In this document: piece by piece, positions 8,760 to 16,838 of the stretch
How the letters are laid out: each line of letters opens with the position of its first letter
Position numbering within the stretch: position 1 is the first letter of the stretch
Source: Fimbriimonadales bacterium
GTDB taxonomy: Bacteria; Armatimonadota; Fimbriimonadia; Fimbriimonadales; ATM1
NCBI GenBank assembly: GCA_026129745.1
Contig: JAHCHL010000014.1
Span: forward strand, 1 to 64,000
DNA length: 64,000 nt
Reading direction: 5' to 3'
Made by a program: the position numbers and the translations under genes
The notes under the pieces: model-generated
Database searches by the model: none
What the model was told of the DNA's origin: nothing
Seen by the model: only the letters and a program-made list of their open reading frames with translations

Positions 8760-9587
8760 CGAGCTCTTTTCACCGAGTTGAGTTCCCTTCTTGAATAAAA
8801 TAAACCCAGCTATCAGTAGCGTCAGGATTGTCGAGATGGCGGCGCTCAAACTCTCCATCTGAAAGATGCCTGCAAAGAATGCAAAAGAAAAGTGAAAGAA
8901 AACAGCAGAAGCCGTGCTGTGCCCAGTTCCGACAAAAAGCCAAGTGAAGAGTAACGATAGCGGCAAATAGTTCAGAAAATAGGCGGCCAATCGAACGGGA
9001 TCTTCCGCAATTGCTGCAAGTGCATTTTCGCCCAAGAACACAAGCGGAACGCTCCAGGCAGCCCAAAAGACAGCCACGATGAGACTGGAAGCCGCTGGAT
9101 TGAACTTCTTGAGCAAGGTGTAGAGCCCGTAACCGCGCCACCCAAGTTCTTGCGGCAATGGCCCCGCCAAAAATAAGAACGCCATAAAGGGCATGAATGC
9201 AGCCCAATTGCCACGAAGTTCCGGAACTAAATGAAACTGTTCCACCGGGCCTCCGAATGCAATCGACAGCAAAATGGACGCAGCAATGATTACACCAGGA
9301 AGCAAGAACATTGCCGCATACCATTCCGCACGGATTCGGCGTGTGTCCGTAAGCCGATTCCAATACTCGTGCCGATGTTTCTTGTTTTCCCTAAAGAAGA
9401 GCACAATGAGGGTCGCTATCGCAGGCCCTGCGCTCCCGATGCCGACAAGTGTGGTTCCCGCGGTTTCACCTGCACGAAAGTCGAATGCAATCGCTGCAAT
9501 CCAAGCTGCCCACGAGATAGCGATTGCCAGTGCGAAGAAGAGGAATGCGTTTACACCCTCTCTGCGGTGTACCTTTTTGTTCCGCAT
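8754..9587 (-). CDS. CPBP-family (CAAX/Rce1-like) membrane protein with degenerate active site
   Basis: A 277-aa integral membrane protein with about eight hydrophobic segments and the ABI/CPBP fold motifs. The family's glutamate motif EExxxR appears as Q146-E147-L-G-W-R151. The FxxxH motif reads FWAAWS with S179 in the histidine position. The HxxxN motif reads H232-F-S-F-A236. Three expected catalytic or supporting residues are therefore changed, so proteolysis is doubtful and a non-enzymatic or altered role is likely. ATG at 9587 follows AAGGGG upstream. It ends on the same six bases as the isomerase-like gene. Confidence 0.85.
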   Translation of the reverse strand: MRNKKVHRREGVNAFLFFALAIAISWAAWIAAIAFDFRAGETAGTTLVGIGSAGPAIATLIVLFFRENKKHRHEYWNRLTDTRRIRAEWYAAMFLLPGVIIAASILLSIAFGGPVEQFHLVPELRGNWAAFMPFMAFLFLAGPLPQELGWRGYGLYTLLKKFNPAASSLIVAVFWAAWSVPLVFLGENALAAIAEDPVRLAAYFLNYLPLSLLFTWLFVGTGHSTASAVFFHFSFAFFAGIFQMESLSAAISTILTLLIAGFILFKKGTQLGEKSSS

Positions 9588-9615
9588 CAGTCGCCAACCA
9601 TCCCCTTATGGAACT

Positions 9616-10353
9616 CTATTCGATACGCTCAAAGGTCGTTGTCGATGTAACGTTTGGTTCCCGATTCGTTGTTGTGCCCTTGAGTCGAATCATCATGCCC
9701 GTGTCCGCTTCGATCCACATCTTGAACGATGATTCACTTCCTTGCTCCAATGGCGGCGGCACAAAGCTGATAACTGCAGCCTTCTTGCCCTCAATTTTTT
9801 CGAAACCCTCAAACTTATATTTGGTGACTCCAGAAAATCCCATTGCCTGAGAATCCTCCTCCCAGGTGTCGCCCGGCGAAAGTGCCTTGTCAGGGAATGG
9901 AACTGAGAATGCAAGTTGATTTCCGAATCGACGGCCCAATTCCCCTCCGCCCTTTACTTCGACGGAAACGCTGCGTCCGGATTGATCCAGTACGACGTGA
10001 ACTCGCATCTCCTTGATGACTGCCAAAATCGATGCGGGAAGCTCGCTGCCAACACGAAACTCTTCATAGTAGGAGACTATTTTGAATGTATCGTCTTTGA
10101 CGCTTTCCACTTCTTGAACCAAGATCGCATGCATCTTTGAGTCTTCGGGCATGTCGTTTGAAATGCGGTACCTGAACTTATCACCGGGATTGACGTTGAG
10201 TCGAAATCGAAAGCTCTCGGTCTCAGGTGCGACTTGAGTGTTGCGGTGGTTTGCTGGTTCTGAATTGGATCGTAGATCCTCGCCTGGCTTTTCGCTGCTT
10301 GAACAGCCCGCCGCAAGAACCATGATGCAAACGAAATAGAGAATTGGTCTCAT
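9616..10353 (-). CDS. Secreted lipoprotein, DUF6263-like
   Basis: A 245-aa lipoprotein. The signal peptide from ATG 10353 ends in a lipobox (LAAGC) followed by a Ser/Glu linker, so the mature protein should be lipid-anchored outside the cytoplasmic membrane. The body (GDKFRYRIS early, LSPGDTW in the middle, then a beta-rich end) resembles DUF6263-type proteins of unknown role. I am only moderately sure of that name. The start is fixed by AGGAAGG 6 nt upstream. The six extra codons to 10371 are unnecessary. Confidence 0.8.
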   Translation of the reverse strand: MRPILYFVCIMVLAAGCSSSEKPGEDLRSNSEPANHRNTQVAPETESFRFRLNVNPGDKFRYRISNDMPEDSKMHAILVQEVESVKDDTFKIVSYYEEFRVGSELPASILAVIKEMRVHVVLDQSGRSVSVEVKGGGELGRRFGNQLAFSVPFPDKALSPGDTWEEDSQAMGFSGVTKYKFEGFEKIEGKKAAVISFVPPPLEQGSESSFKMWIEADTGMMIRLKGTTTNREPNVTSTTTFERIE

Positions 10354-10444
10354 GTAACACCTTCCTATCACCCGTTAAACATACTGCAATTCCTCCTTGG
10401 AGGGTCGGCGAAGTTCTTGAAGGAATCAGCCCGGCCTATGTCGT

Positions 10445-10774
10445 ATGAAGTACTTTATGGCTAACTTTGAATCTGGCGTTATTGGTGGGGTAGTCCATAT
10501 TCATCTCGATATGGAGCCGGGCGACTTGGAGTCCCTGATAGCGAATCCGACTGCCTTCATCCAAGCACATGACCCGAACAACGTAGTCCCGATGCTCCCA
10601 GTCGGCGTACCTGTCACCTACGAAATCTTCACGTGGAGCAAGGAGGACGATGTCGAGGACCCGAATGTCTGCGAAGGGGGAGGGATGCCCAATTCGACTA
10701 CTTCCTGCCTATGTACACCGGCAGCGCTCATCGCAACCGATGCCCACTTCCGAATCTATGTGAATAGAGCGTAA
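10445..10774 (+). CDS. Small hypothetical protein with cysteine cluster
   Basis: A 109-aa acidic protein that I do not recognise. The first 70 residues alternate hydrophobic and acidic stretches (GGVVHIHLDMEPGD). Three cysteines lie near the C-terminus in CEGGGMPNSTTSCLC. It lacks a signal peptide. The end is 9 nt before the next gene on the same strand, so the two may be cotranscribed. The start at 10445 is the first ATG in frame; one at 10457 is possible. Confidence 0.6.
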   Translation: MKYFMANFESGVIGGVVHIHLDMEPGDLESLIANPTAFIQAHDPNNVVPMLPVGVPVTYEIFTWSKEDDVEDPNVCEGGGMPNSTTSCLCTPAALIATDAHFRIYVNRA

Positions 10775-10777
10775 AAT
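10772..10777 (+). promoter_or_regulatory. Putative -10 box (TAAAAT) before the 363-aa unknown gene
   Basis: TAAAAT begins on the stop codon of the 109-aa gene and lies 6 nt before the ATG at 10784. It may be fortuitous, since the gene could be read from the upstream gene's transcript. Confidence 0.3.
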
Positions 10778-10783
10778 AGCGGA

Positions 10784-11875
10784 ATGGTAGCCGAGGAACA
10801 ATCAACCGACCCGAGTCGGGTGGCTGGTGACCGCTTGCTTTCGTGCAGGCATCCAAAGGCGTTCGTCGAGGCTGCCATCGCCGGTGTTCGACCTGACGAC
10901 ATAGTATCCTCGACGGTGGACACGATTAATGCATTGGTCAAGTCGGGCGATCTTGACAATGTTCTCCTATTGGATCCGGTCAAGGTTGACTACTTAGCTG
11001 AATCGGCAGAACCGCGAAGTTTTGCAAATCTTGCATCAGACGTAGCTGCAAAGCTTTCGCGTACACAACATGTCAAAGAAGCCGCTGCTTGGCTACATTA
11101 CGGTGGCGTCGCCATGAGGAAGGCTGGCGCCCATGAGACTACACTTCGATTTCATAAGAAGGCCAAGTCTCTTTGCACAGACCCGAGCCTCGAAGATCGT
11201 TACATGTTCAGCTATGTGGGACAGTTCTCAGCCAAAGCGCTGGCCGGAGATTTTCAGGGTGCAGGGCAACTTCTAAAGAAAAACAACACGTTGCTGTCGA
11301 AAGATTCGTTCTGGTTGCGACACCAATACTTGATCGAGAGATGGAGATTTGCTCGAGTTGCAAGCGATACAGGCCTTGAAGAGCACGCTGCATTCGAACT
11401 TCGCGACCAACTTCCGGTTTTGGAATCAGACCCGATAAGTTGGATGAAGGTGTCGGGTCTCGTCTCCGTTACACTGGGACGCAAGGGCCAGTTCGCGGCC
11501 GCATATTCGATGGCTTTGCCGGCATGTTTCGGCTTGGTCGTCTCCCATCGAGATTGGGCGATGCTGCAATACATTGAGGGACTCAATTATGGATTGAAGT
11601 CTCTTGAGCACACGAAGACCGCTGCAAAGATCCTATCACTTTGCAAGAGAGCAAGGGCTGAGTGGCAAACAAGCTTGACGCTCTCGGCTGAAACACGGAA
11701 ATCGCTGTTCGACGTCCTCGCCTGTCTATACAAACATTACCTCGATCATCATGCTGACCCTCGAGTGATCTACGACAACCCTTACATTCCACTTCTTCCT
11801 GAAGTGTCGAGTCTTGACCGTGAATTCTCCGAGCAGTTGCTGAAAGCAACTGATGACTACAAGGTAGCCGTCTAA
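10784..11875 (+). CDS. Alpha-helical hypothetical protein (TPR-like)
   Basis: A 363-aa soluble protein not recognised by name. Predicted helices repeat through residues 90-320 with spacing and composition like degenerate TPR units (AAAWLHYGGVAMRKAG, GDFQGAGQLLKK, FARVASDTGLEEHA). This suggests a scaffold or binding role. It has no transmembrane segment or signal. It follows the 109-aa gene by 9 nt. Its TAA and the convergent response-regulator TAG share CTAA at 11872-11875. Confidence 0.7.
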   Translation: MVAEEQSTDPSRVAGDRLLSCRHPKAFVEAAIAGVRPDDIVSSTVDTINALVKSGDLDNVLLLDPVKVDYLAESAEPRSFANLASDVAAKLSRTQHVKEAAAWLHYGGVAMRKAGAHETTLRFHKKAKSLCTDPSLEDRYMFSYVGQFSAKALAGDFQGAGQLLKKNNTLLSKDSFWLRHQYLIERWRFARVASDTGLEEHAAFELRDQLPVLESDPISWMKVSGLVSVTLGRKGQFAAAYSMALPACFGLVVSHRDWAMLQYIEGLNYGLKSLEHTKTAAKILSLCKRARAEWQTSLTLSAETRKSLFDVLACLYKHYLDHHADPRVIYDNPYIPLLPEVSSLDREFSEQLLKATDDYKVAV

Positions 11876-12444
11876 ACAGACTCGGCCACAACAATAGCTT
11901 CGGCTATTTCGCGCATCGACTTTCTAAGATTCATGCTGGTTTGCTGAATTCGACGATATGCATCCGCCTCGGTTAGCCCCTGACTTTCCATAAGAACCCG
12001 CTTTGCCCGTTCCACAATCTTTCGTGCTTCCAAGCGCTCGTTGGCGTCCAGCACTTCTTGCTTCAAGGCTCTAACTTGGCCGAATCGAGCGACAGCCACT
12101 TCGATGGCTGGAGGCAAATCATTCGGTTTGAATGGCTTCACAAGATACGCGAACGCGCCCGCGTCCCGAGCACGCTCGATCAAATTCCTGTCCGAGTAGG
12201 CAGTCAGCAGAATCCCCGCCGAAATCTCTTCCTCGACGATCTGACTGACCGCGGCAATACCATCCATGACTGGCATTTTCACATCAAGGACACAAATGTC
12301 AGGCACGTGGACCTTGGCAAATGCTACCGCCTGCTCACCGTCACCAGCCTCCGCGACGACTTCGTAACCCAGATTTTGAAGCATCTGCTTCAAATCCAGC
12401 CTAATGATCGGATCATCGTCCGCGATGAGCACTCGCAGTCCCAT
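11872..12444 (-). CDS. ANTAR-domain response regulator (AmiR/NasR type)
   Basis: A 190-aa two-domain regulator. The receiver domain (LIADDDPIIRLDL, phosphoacceptor in VLDVKMPVMDG, Lys in VKPF) is followed by a coiled linker and an ANTAR RNA-binding domain (ERAKRVLMESQGLTEADAYRRIQ). ANTAR proteins bind paired hairpins in nascent RNA and prevent termination, often in nitrogen or amide metabolism. No histidine kinase is adjacent. I use ATG at 12444; the frame is open to 12522 but those residues overlap the divergent FkbM start. TACAAT lies 10 nt upstream. Confidence 0.93.
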   Translation of the reverse strand: MGLRVLIADDDPIIRLDLKQMLQNLGYEVVAEAGDGEQAVAFAKVHVPDICVLDVKMPVMDGIAAVSQIVEEEISAGILLTAYSDRNLIERARDAGAFAYLVKPFKPNDLPPAIEVAVARFGQVRALKQEVLDANERLEARKIVERAKRVLMESQGLTEADAYRRIQQTSMNLRKSMREIAEAIVVAESV

Positions 12445-12454
12445 GGTTGTTGCA

Positions 12455-12460
12455 ATTGTA
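12455..12460 (-). promoter_or_regulatory. Putative -10 box (TACAAT) for the ANTAR regulator
   Basis: Minus-strand TACAAT preceded by GG, 10 nt before the ATG at 12444. It is nearly the same string as the box before the MATE gene. Confidence 0.45.
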
Positions 12461-12520
12461 CCGGCTGGCCAATCGGGAATAATGGACGGATGGGAGTAGT
12501 CGGGCCTTTGCCCACCGATC

Positions 12521-13360
12521 ATGCCTCGGATTACACATAGACTTTGCCGTTATCTGATGCGCACTTTTCCGCCGATAAGGAGCGGTCGGGTCGTTGGTCT
12601 CCTTTGGAAGTACCTTCACCCCACTCCGGATGATGTAGTGGTTCAACTAGACAACGAGATGCTGATGAAAGTTCACTTGGATGACATAGTTGGCTTTACG
12701 ATTTGGCTCAAGGGTTGGTATCAAAAGGAGCTCGTTGACGCAGTCAGACAATATCTCCGCGATGGCATGACATTTGTTGACATTGGAGCACACTTCGGAC
12801 AGTTCACATTGGCTGCATCCTCGATCGTCGGTAGCACAGGCCGCGTTCTCGCCTTTGAACCTGCAAGTCATCAACGCAAGTATTTGATTCACAACGTGAA
12901 GTTGAACAACCTGAGTAACATATTCGTGAGCGCTGAAGCAGTTTGGAAGAGTTCTGGATCGGTCTCATTCATTGAAGAATCGCCGAACCAAGCAGTCATT
13001 TCGCGCATTTCTGATGAAGGCCAATCGAAGATTGATGCAACGACAATCGACCGTATTGCATCAGACCAACATATCCCACAATTGGATGTAATAAAGATTG
13101 ATGCCGAAGGCAGCGAGCGTGCGATCTTCGAAGGTGCAACACACCTGCTGTCCACCAATCCGCCACGAGTTATCTTGTACGAGCGCGGGAATCTTGACAG
13201 TAGTGACGATGAAGCTGTCCAAGAGCTCTTGCATCAGAAAGGTTTCAGGCTTTTTTCTCCACACAGAATGGGACTACGTCCATTCAACCCAACTTCCGCC
13301 ATGCATGTCACTGATCTCGTCGCAGTTCATAAGTCGAATCAGAACTTTGAGAACCTATGA
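12521..13360 (+). CDS. FkbM-family methyltransferase (copy 1)
   Basis: A 279-aa SAM-dependent methyltransferase. Motif I is FVDIGAHFGQFTL (near 89-101), followed by AFEPASHQ and the FkbM-typical acidic segment DVIKIDAEGSERAIFEGA. FkbM proteins O-methylate sugars or polyketides. Neighbouring glycan genes favour a sugar target. It is a paralogue of the gene at 14436-15272: both begin MPR-IHR and share VVQLD, DIGAHFGQ and DV/IDAEG blocks. Its end overlaps the convergent GT2 gene by 22 bp. Confidence 0.87.
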   Translation: MPRITHRLCRYLMRTFPPIRSGRVVGLLWKYLHPTPDDVVVQLDNEMLMKVHLDDIVGFTIWLKGWYQKELVDAVRQYLRDGMTFVDIGAHFGQFTLAASSIVGSTGRVLAFEPASHQRKYLIHNVKLNNLSNIFVSAEAVWKSSGSVSFIEESPNQAVISRISDEGQSKIDATTIDRIASDQHIPQLDVIKIDAEGSERAIFEGATHLLSTNPPRVILYERGNLDSSDDEAVQELLHQKGFRLFSPHRMGLRPFNPTSAMHVTDLVAVHKSNQNFENL

Positions 13361-14037
13361 CGTATGAGAGTCCAAAAAGCTTCGACACCATCTGTCCATC
13401 TAATTTTCTTGCCCGCTTCCTTACCACGAGGCACGTATCGAATCGGCAACTCGTGTATCTGCTTGCCCATCCTGATTGCCTTCGCGGTGACTTCTGGACA
13501 GAACTCGAATCGCATGCAGACCAGATTCATGTCCCTCAGCACATTGGTGCGAACTGCCTTATAGCAAGTAGCTTCATCGCTAATCTTCCTCCAAAACAAG
13601 ATCCCGACAAACCAAGTTAGGAGCTTGTTAACAATCTTGTTCGGCAGAGCCATTTTGGGGTGCATTCCATTGCGAAACCGTGTGCCGTAAACGACGTCTG
13701 CCTTCCCATCCAGAATTAGCTGCACCAGATCCGGGATATCTTCCGGAAAGTACTCAAGATCAGCATCTTGAACAATTGACACTTCGCCTGTCGCAACCGC
13801 GAGTCCTGCTCGTATTGCCGCGCCTTTGCCTTGGTTTCTCTCTTGATGAATGTAACGGATCTGATCAATATAGCGCTGAGCGACAGTTGGCGTATTGTCC
13901 GTCGAACAGTCGTCGATAACAATAACTTCTTTGGAAATCGGAAGAGCAAGGACGCGATCCAGCACTTCTGCCAGCGTGGCTTCTTCGTTGTACGCCGGAA
14001 CCAGGATCGAGACGTCGGGCTTGATCGGAATACTCAC
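13339..14037 (-). CDS. Family 2 glycosyltransferase (dolichyl-phosphate mannosyltransferase-like)
   Basis: A 232-aa GT-A fold transferase with SILVPAYNEE, VIVIDDCSTDNT and the DxD-type QDADLEY, plus the RNQGKGAAIRAG block typical of DPM1/GtrB-like enzymes. It lacks C-terminal membrane helices, so it is likely a soluble or peripheral polyprenyl-phosphate sugar transferase. The start is GTG at 14037 with GAGG at a good distance upstream. It belongs with the flanking FkbM and Wzy-like genes in surface-glycan synthesis, though the genes are not all in one direction. Confidence 0.9.
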   Translation of the reverse strand: MSIPIKPDVSILVPAYNEEATLAEVLDRVLALPISKEVIVIDDCSTDNTPTVAQRYIDQIRYIHQERNQGKGAAIRAGLAVATGEVSIVQDADLEYFPEDIPDLVQLILDGKADVVYGTRFRNGMHPKMALPNKIVNKLLTWFVGILFWRKISDEATCYKAVRTNVLRDMNLVCMRFEFCPEVTAKAIRMGKQIHELPIRYVPRGKEAGKKIRWTDGVEAFWTLIRHRFSKF

Positions 14038-14100
14038 AATGACCTCGGGAATTTGCTGTATTTGGGTACGCTCTCATTTGCCAATTGGATAAGCGACCCT

Positions 14101-14439
14101 ATGAAAAAAATCGATGCAATTGTTCGCGTAAACAAGATTGAAGAAGTTAAGGCGAAGCTTGAGGAAGCTGGCATCGCCGGCATGACGACTGAAACAGTTC
14201 GAGGACATGGAAGACAGCAGGGCCGAACCGAACTGTACCGTGGCAGCACATACTCGATCAACCTCCTTCCAAAAGCCCGCATCGAAGTTGTGGTTCGAGA
14301 CGACCAAGTCGACATCGCAATTGCTGCCATTATGGAAGCTGCACAAACCGGAGAAATCGGAGACGGAAAAGTTTTCGTGACAGACATCATTGATGCTATT
14401 AGGATTAGAACTGGTGAAAGAGGCGAGGCCGCGCTCTAA
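14101..14439 (+). CDS. glnB: Nitrogen regulatory protein P-II
   Basis: A 112-aa trimeric sensor of 2-oxoglutarate, ATP/ADP and nitrogen status. The family signatures are intact: the T-loop GRTELYRGSTY with Y51 in the uridylylation position, IEVVVRDDQV, and the C-terminal TGEIGDGKVFV and IRTGERGE. ATG at 14101 gives the standard N-terminus; the frame is open far upstream but that is the GT2 region. No amtB, glnA or glnD lies beside it. The stop shares CTAA with the convergent FkbM gene at 14436-14439. The ANTAR regulator 1.7 kb away may belong to the same nitrogen network, which is speculative. Confidence 0.96.
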   Translation: MKKIDAIVRVNKIEEVKAKLEEAGIAGMTTETVRGHGRQQGRTELYRGSTYSINLLPKARIEVVVRDDQVDIAIAAIMEAAQTGEIGDGKVFVTDIIDAIRIRTGERGEAAL

Positions 14440-15272
14440 ATACGAATTGCGACAAAGTCCTGAACCTCTGGAGGAGCGGGTAATTCGATCTTTTGAAGAC
14501 CGCTGGGAGTGGAGCGCATGATTCGGTAACCCATGCTTCGAAGAAAATCATGAATCGCCATGGCAGGATAGCCGAATCTCTGACAAAGAGAGTCGATGCA
14601 CTCGTAGAATACTGCGCTCGGAGGTGATTCGATGAAGAGTTGCCGCCCACCCTCGAATACTGACTTTTCCGCACCTTCGACATCGACTTTGAGCACGTCG
14701 ATCCTGTTCACGTTGTGTTCGGTGCAGTACTTGTCGAGCGTGGTGACAGGCACCGAGATGGACTCTTCGCCCTCGAGTGATATATGGGATCCACCTAAGT
14801 TTGCAGCCGGCCCCACCGTAAATGCGATGGTTCCCTCTTGGCTGCCCAAGGCGACTGAATTGACCACGACATTCTCTCGCTTGTTCAAGTCTATGTTGTA
14901 CTTGAGAAACTCCATTTGCGTTGGACCTGGCTCGAATGCATGAACTGAACCCGTAGGACCGACCTTGCTTGACGCCACCAAAGTGTACTGTCCGAAGTGT
15001 GCACCGATATCGAACATAACCATTCCAGGTGAAAGCATCGACTGCATGATGTGGACAGTGTCTGGCTCATAGTAACCTTTCATGTAGATGTGATAACCCA
15101 CAAAGTCGATCAAATTGATCTTCATTCGATTCTCGCGATCCAACTGAACGACTAAGTCCTCGTCTACTGCCGGAAATCGAGTCTTCATTCCGGCAACGAA
15201 TCGCTCCCATCGCCGCAACGGTGGCAGGACTCGGCACGCGACCCGTGTCATTCTATGGATTAGTCGCGGCAT
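14436..15272 (-). CDS. FkbM-family methyltransferase (copy 2)
   Basis: A 278-aa SAM-dependent methyltransferase with MFDIGAHFGQYTL, AFEPGPTQ and DVLKVDVEGAEKSVFEGG. It is paralogous along its length to the copy at 12521-13360. It starts 6 nt after the Wzy-like gene on the same strand, so it is probably cotranscribed with it and methylates a glycan made or joined by that system. The target sugar is unknown. Confidence 0.88.
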   Translation of the reverse strand: MPRLIHRMTRVACRVLPPLRRWERFVAGMKTRFPAVDEDLVVQLDRENRMKINLIDFVGYHIYMKGYYEPDTVHIMQSMLSPGMVMFDIGAHFGQYTLVASSKVGPTGSVHAFEPGPTQMEFLKYNIDLNKRENVVVNSVALGSQEGTIAFTVGPAANLGGSHISLEGEESISVPVTTLDKYCTEHNVNRIDVLKVDVEGAEKSVFEGGRQLFIESPPSAVFYECIDSLCQRFGYPAMAIHDFLRSMGYRIMRSTPSGLQKIELPAPPEVQDFVAIRI

Positions 15273-15278
15273 AAGTTT

Positions 15279-16808
15279 CTAAAGGTCAATGAATGAAACG
15301 TCAGATCCATGAACTCGCTCATGGTACACCAACGCTAACGCCATTCCGACAAAAATGCTCATTGCGGCAATATGAAACCTGTCGACCATCCACCAGTTGA
15401 CTGGGCTGCAAATGAAAAGCCAAACCATTTGGCATAACGGCACAAATGCAATGCACCTGTGCAGTGGATTGCGGAGCTTGATAACCGCGCCAATGCAAGC
15501 GATAATGAACGCAGCGTAACATCCAAGTATCAGCCCCATACCGACAAGCCCGCCCACGGACATAGGAAACAACCAGGAGTTGTCGATAGATGAAATCGGC
15601 ACATTCTCCATAGTCTCCCAGTTGAGTGCGGTACCGAATTGTGTGCCGGGTCCTCCACCAAAAATCGGATTCTCATTGAAGATTGCCTGTGCTTGATTGA
15701 GTCTGTGCATTCGATAAACAAGCCCCGGGTCATAGTCCACCGCTTGCTTCGAAGTCAAGGCAATAGCCTCAAGCGACTTTTCAAAGGCGTTTGCAAATTT
15801 TTTCTGGGTCTCCCCACCGATGGCAAGAATGAACAACACCACAACAATGATCGAAGTCGAAGCCCTAATCAAGAATCGAAGGCGGGGTGCCTGCGGCAAG
15901 AAGAGAATGAGCAGCAACATTGCGATCGCAATAGCTCCGTAGGTCGCACGCCCTCGATCGAAGAACAATATCGCAGCAGAGCTCAGACCAGCAACTATCG
16001 ACGCGTACTTCCAAAACGGCCTTTGCGCAAAAGCTGCAAGCACAGTGAAAAACAACGTCCCTGCAACAGCCATTCCCAGCTGATTCGTCCTGACTGTCAA
16101 GTCTCCGAACGACCGCGCACCCAATCCACCATAACCCATCCGCGAGATGAGTTCGTTGCGTACGCCGGTTTCAATAAGAAACGACAAGAAAGCTCCGGCA
16201 ACGAGAGAAGCCATCAGCGTCAGCACAAAAAACTTCCAGACTCTCCCCGTACACAAACCAAAATAAGCAGGAATAACAAGCGTAAAATACATCCAACCGA
16301 CAGCTTGTGAAAGCGCGATGTCTTGCCGCTTCCAAAGAAAGAAGGCTATCAACATATATCCTGCTGTGTAAACAAACAGCATCATCGGCAACAAAATCAC
16401 CGACCAACGAATAGTTGGCTTATCTTTCTGTCCTGCCCAATAAATGATCGTTCCGACAAACGTAAGAAAAAAGAGAATATCGCCAGGCCCGACTGAGTCG
16501 TAAACTCGCATTCCTAGTTGCCGAGGAAAGCGCCCATAAAAGAGCGTGTGCCCCAAAACAATTCCCATAACGAACAGCCACTCCGGTCGAATCACCATTA
16601 GTGTGACCGTCACCAACGTAAGCATCAGGGCGATCGACCCAATAAGTGGAGCTCCCGTCACTCCATACATGAGAAGCAGGCCGCACGCTATCACTAACAC
16701 GCCGCCGGCTACGATCAGCGACATAAGAACGGCCCTTCGGCCTGCGCCGCCACCGGCCAGGTCGTCGAAGAACCGGCTCATCGAAATCGTCGCGCGTGCC
16801 AGGCTCAT
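15279..16808 (-). CDS. O-antigen ligase/Wzy polymerase-like membrane protein
   Basis: A 509-aa polytopic protein with about twelve helices and a large extracytoplasmic loop near residues 350-410 containing ENPIFGGGPGTQFG and SIDNSWL. That is the pattern of Wzy_C/O-antigen ligase proteins, which polymerise or attach glycan chains at the outer face of the membrane. Polymerase versus ligase cannot be separated from sequence. ATG at 16808 is used; ATG at 16778 is also possible. TATACT lies 15 nt upstream. Confidence 0.85.
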   Translation of the reverse strand: MSLARATISMSRFFDDLAGGGAGRRAVLMSLIVAGGVLVIACGLLLMYGVTGAPLIGSIALMLTLVTVTLMVIRPEWLFVMGIVLGHTLFYGRFPRQLGMRVYDSVGPGDILFFLTFVGTIIYWAGQKDKPTIRWSVILLPMMLFVYTAGYMLIAFFLWKRQDIALSQAVGWMYFTLVIPAYFGLCTGRVWKFFVLTLMASLVAGAFLSFLIETGVRNELISRMGYGGLGARSFGDLTVRTNQLGMAVAGTLFFTVLAAFAQRPFWKYASIVAGLSSAAILFFDRGRATYGAIAIAMLLLILFLPQAPRLRFLIRASTSIIVVVLFILAIGGETQKKFANAFEKSLEAIALTSKQAVDYDPGLVYRMHRLNQAQAIFNENPIFGGGPGTQFGTALNWETMENVPISSIDNSWLFPMSVGGLVGMGLILGCYAAFIIACIGAVIKLRNPLHRCIAFVPLCQMVWLFICSPVNWWMVDRFHIAAMSIFVGMALALVYHERVHGSDVSFIDL

Positions 16809-16823
16809 GGGGAGTTGTCGCCG

Positions 16824-16829
16824 AGTATA
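16824..16829 (-). promoter_or_regulatory. Putative -10 box (TATACT) for the Wzy-like/FkbM pair
   Basis: Minus-strand TATACT preceded by GG, 15 nt before the ATG at 16808, giving a leader of only several nucleotides. Confidence 0.45.
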
Positions 16830-16838
16830 CCGGCGGGC

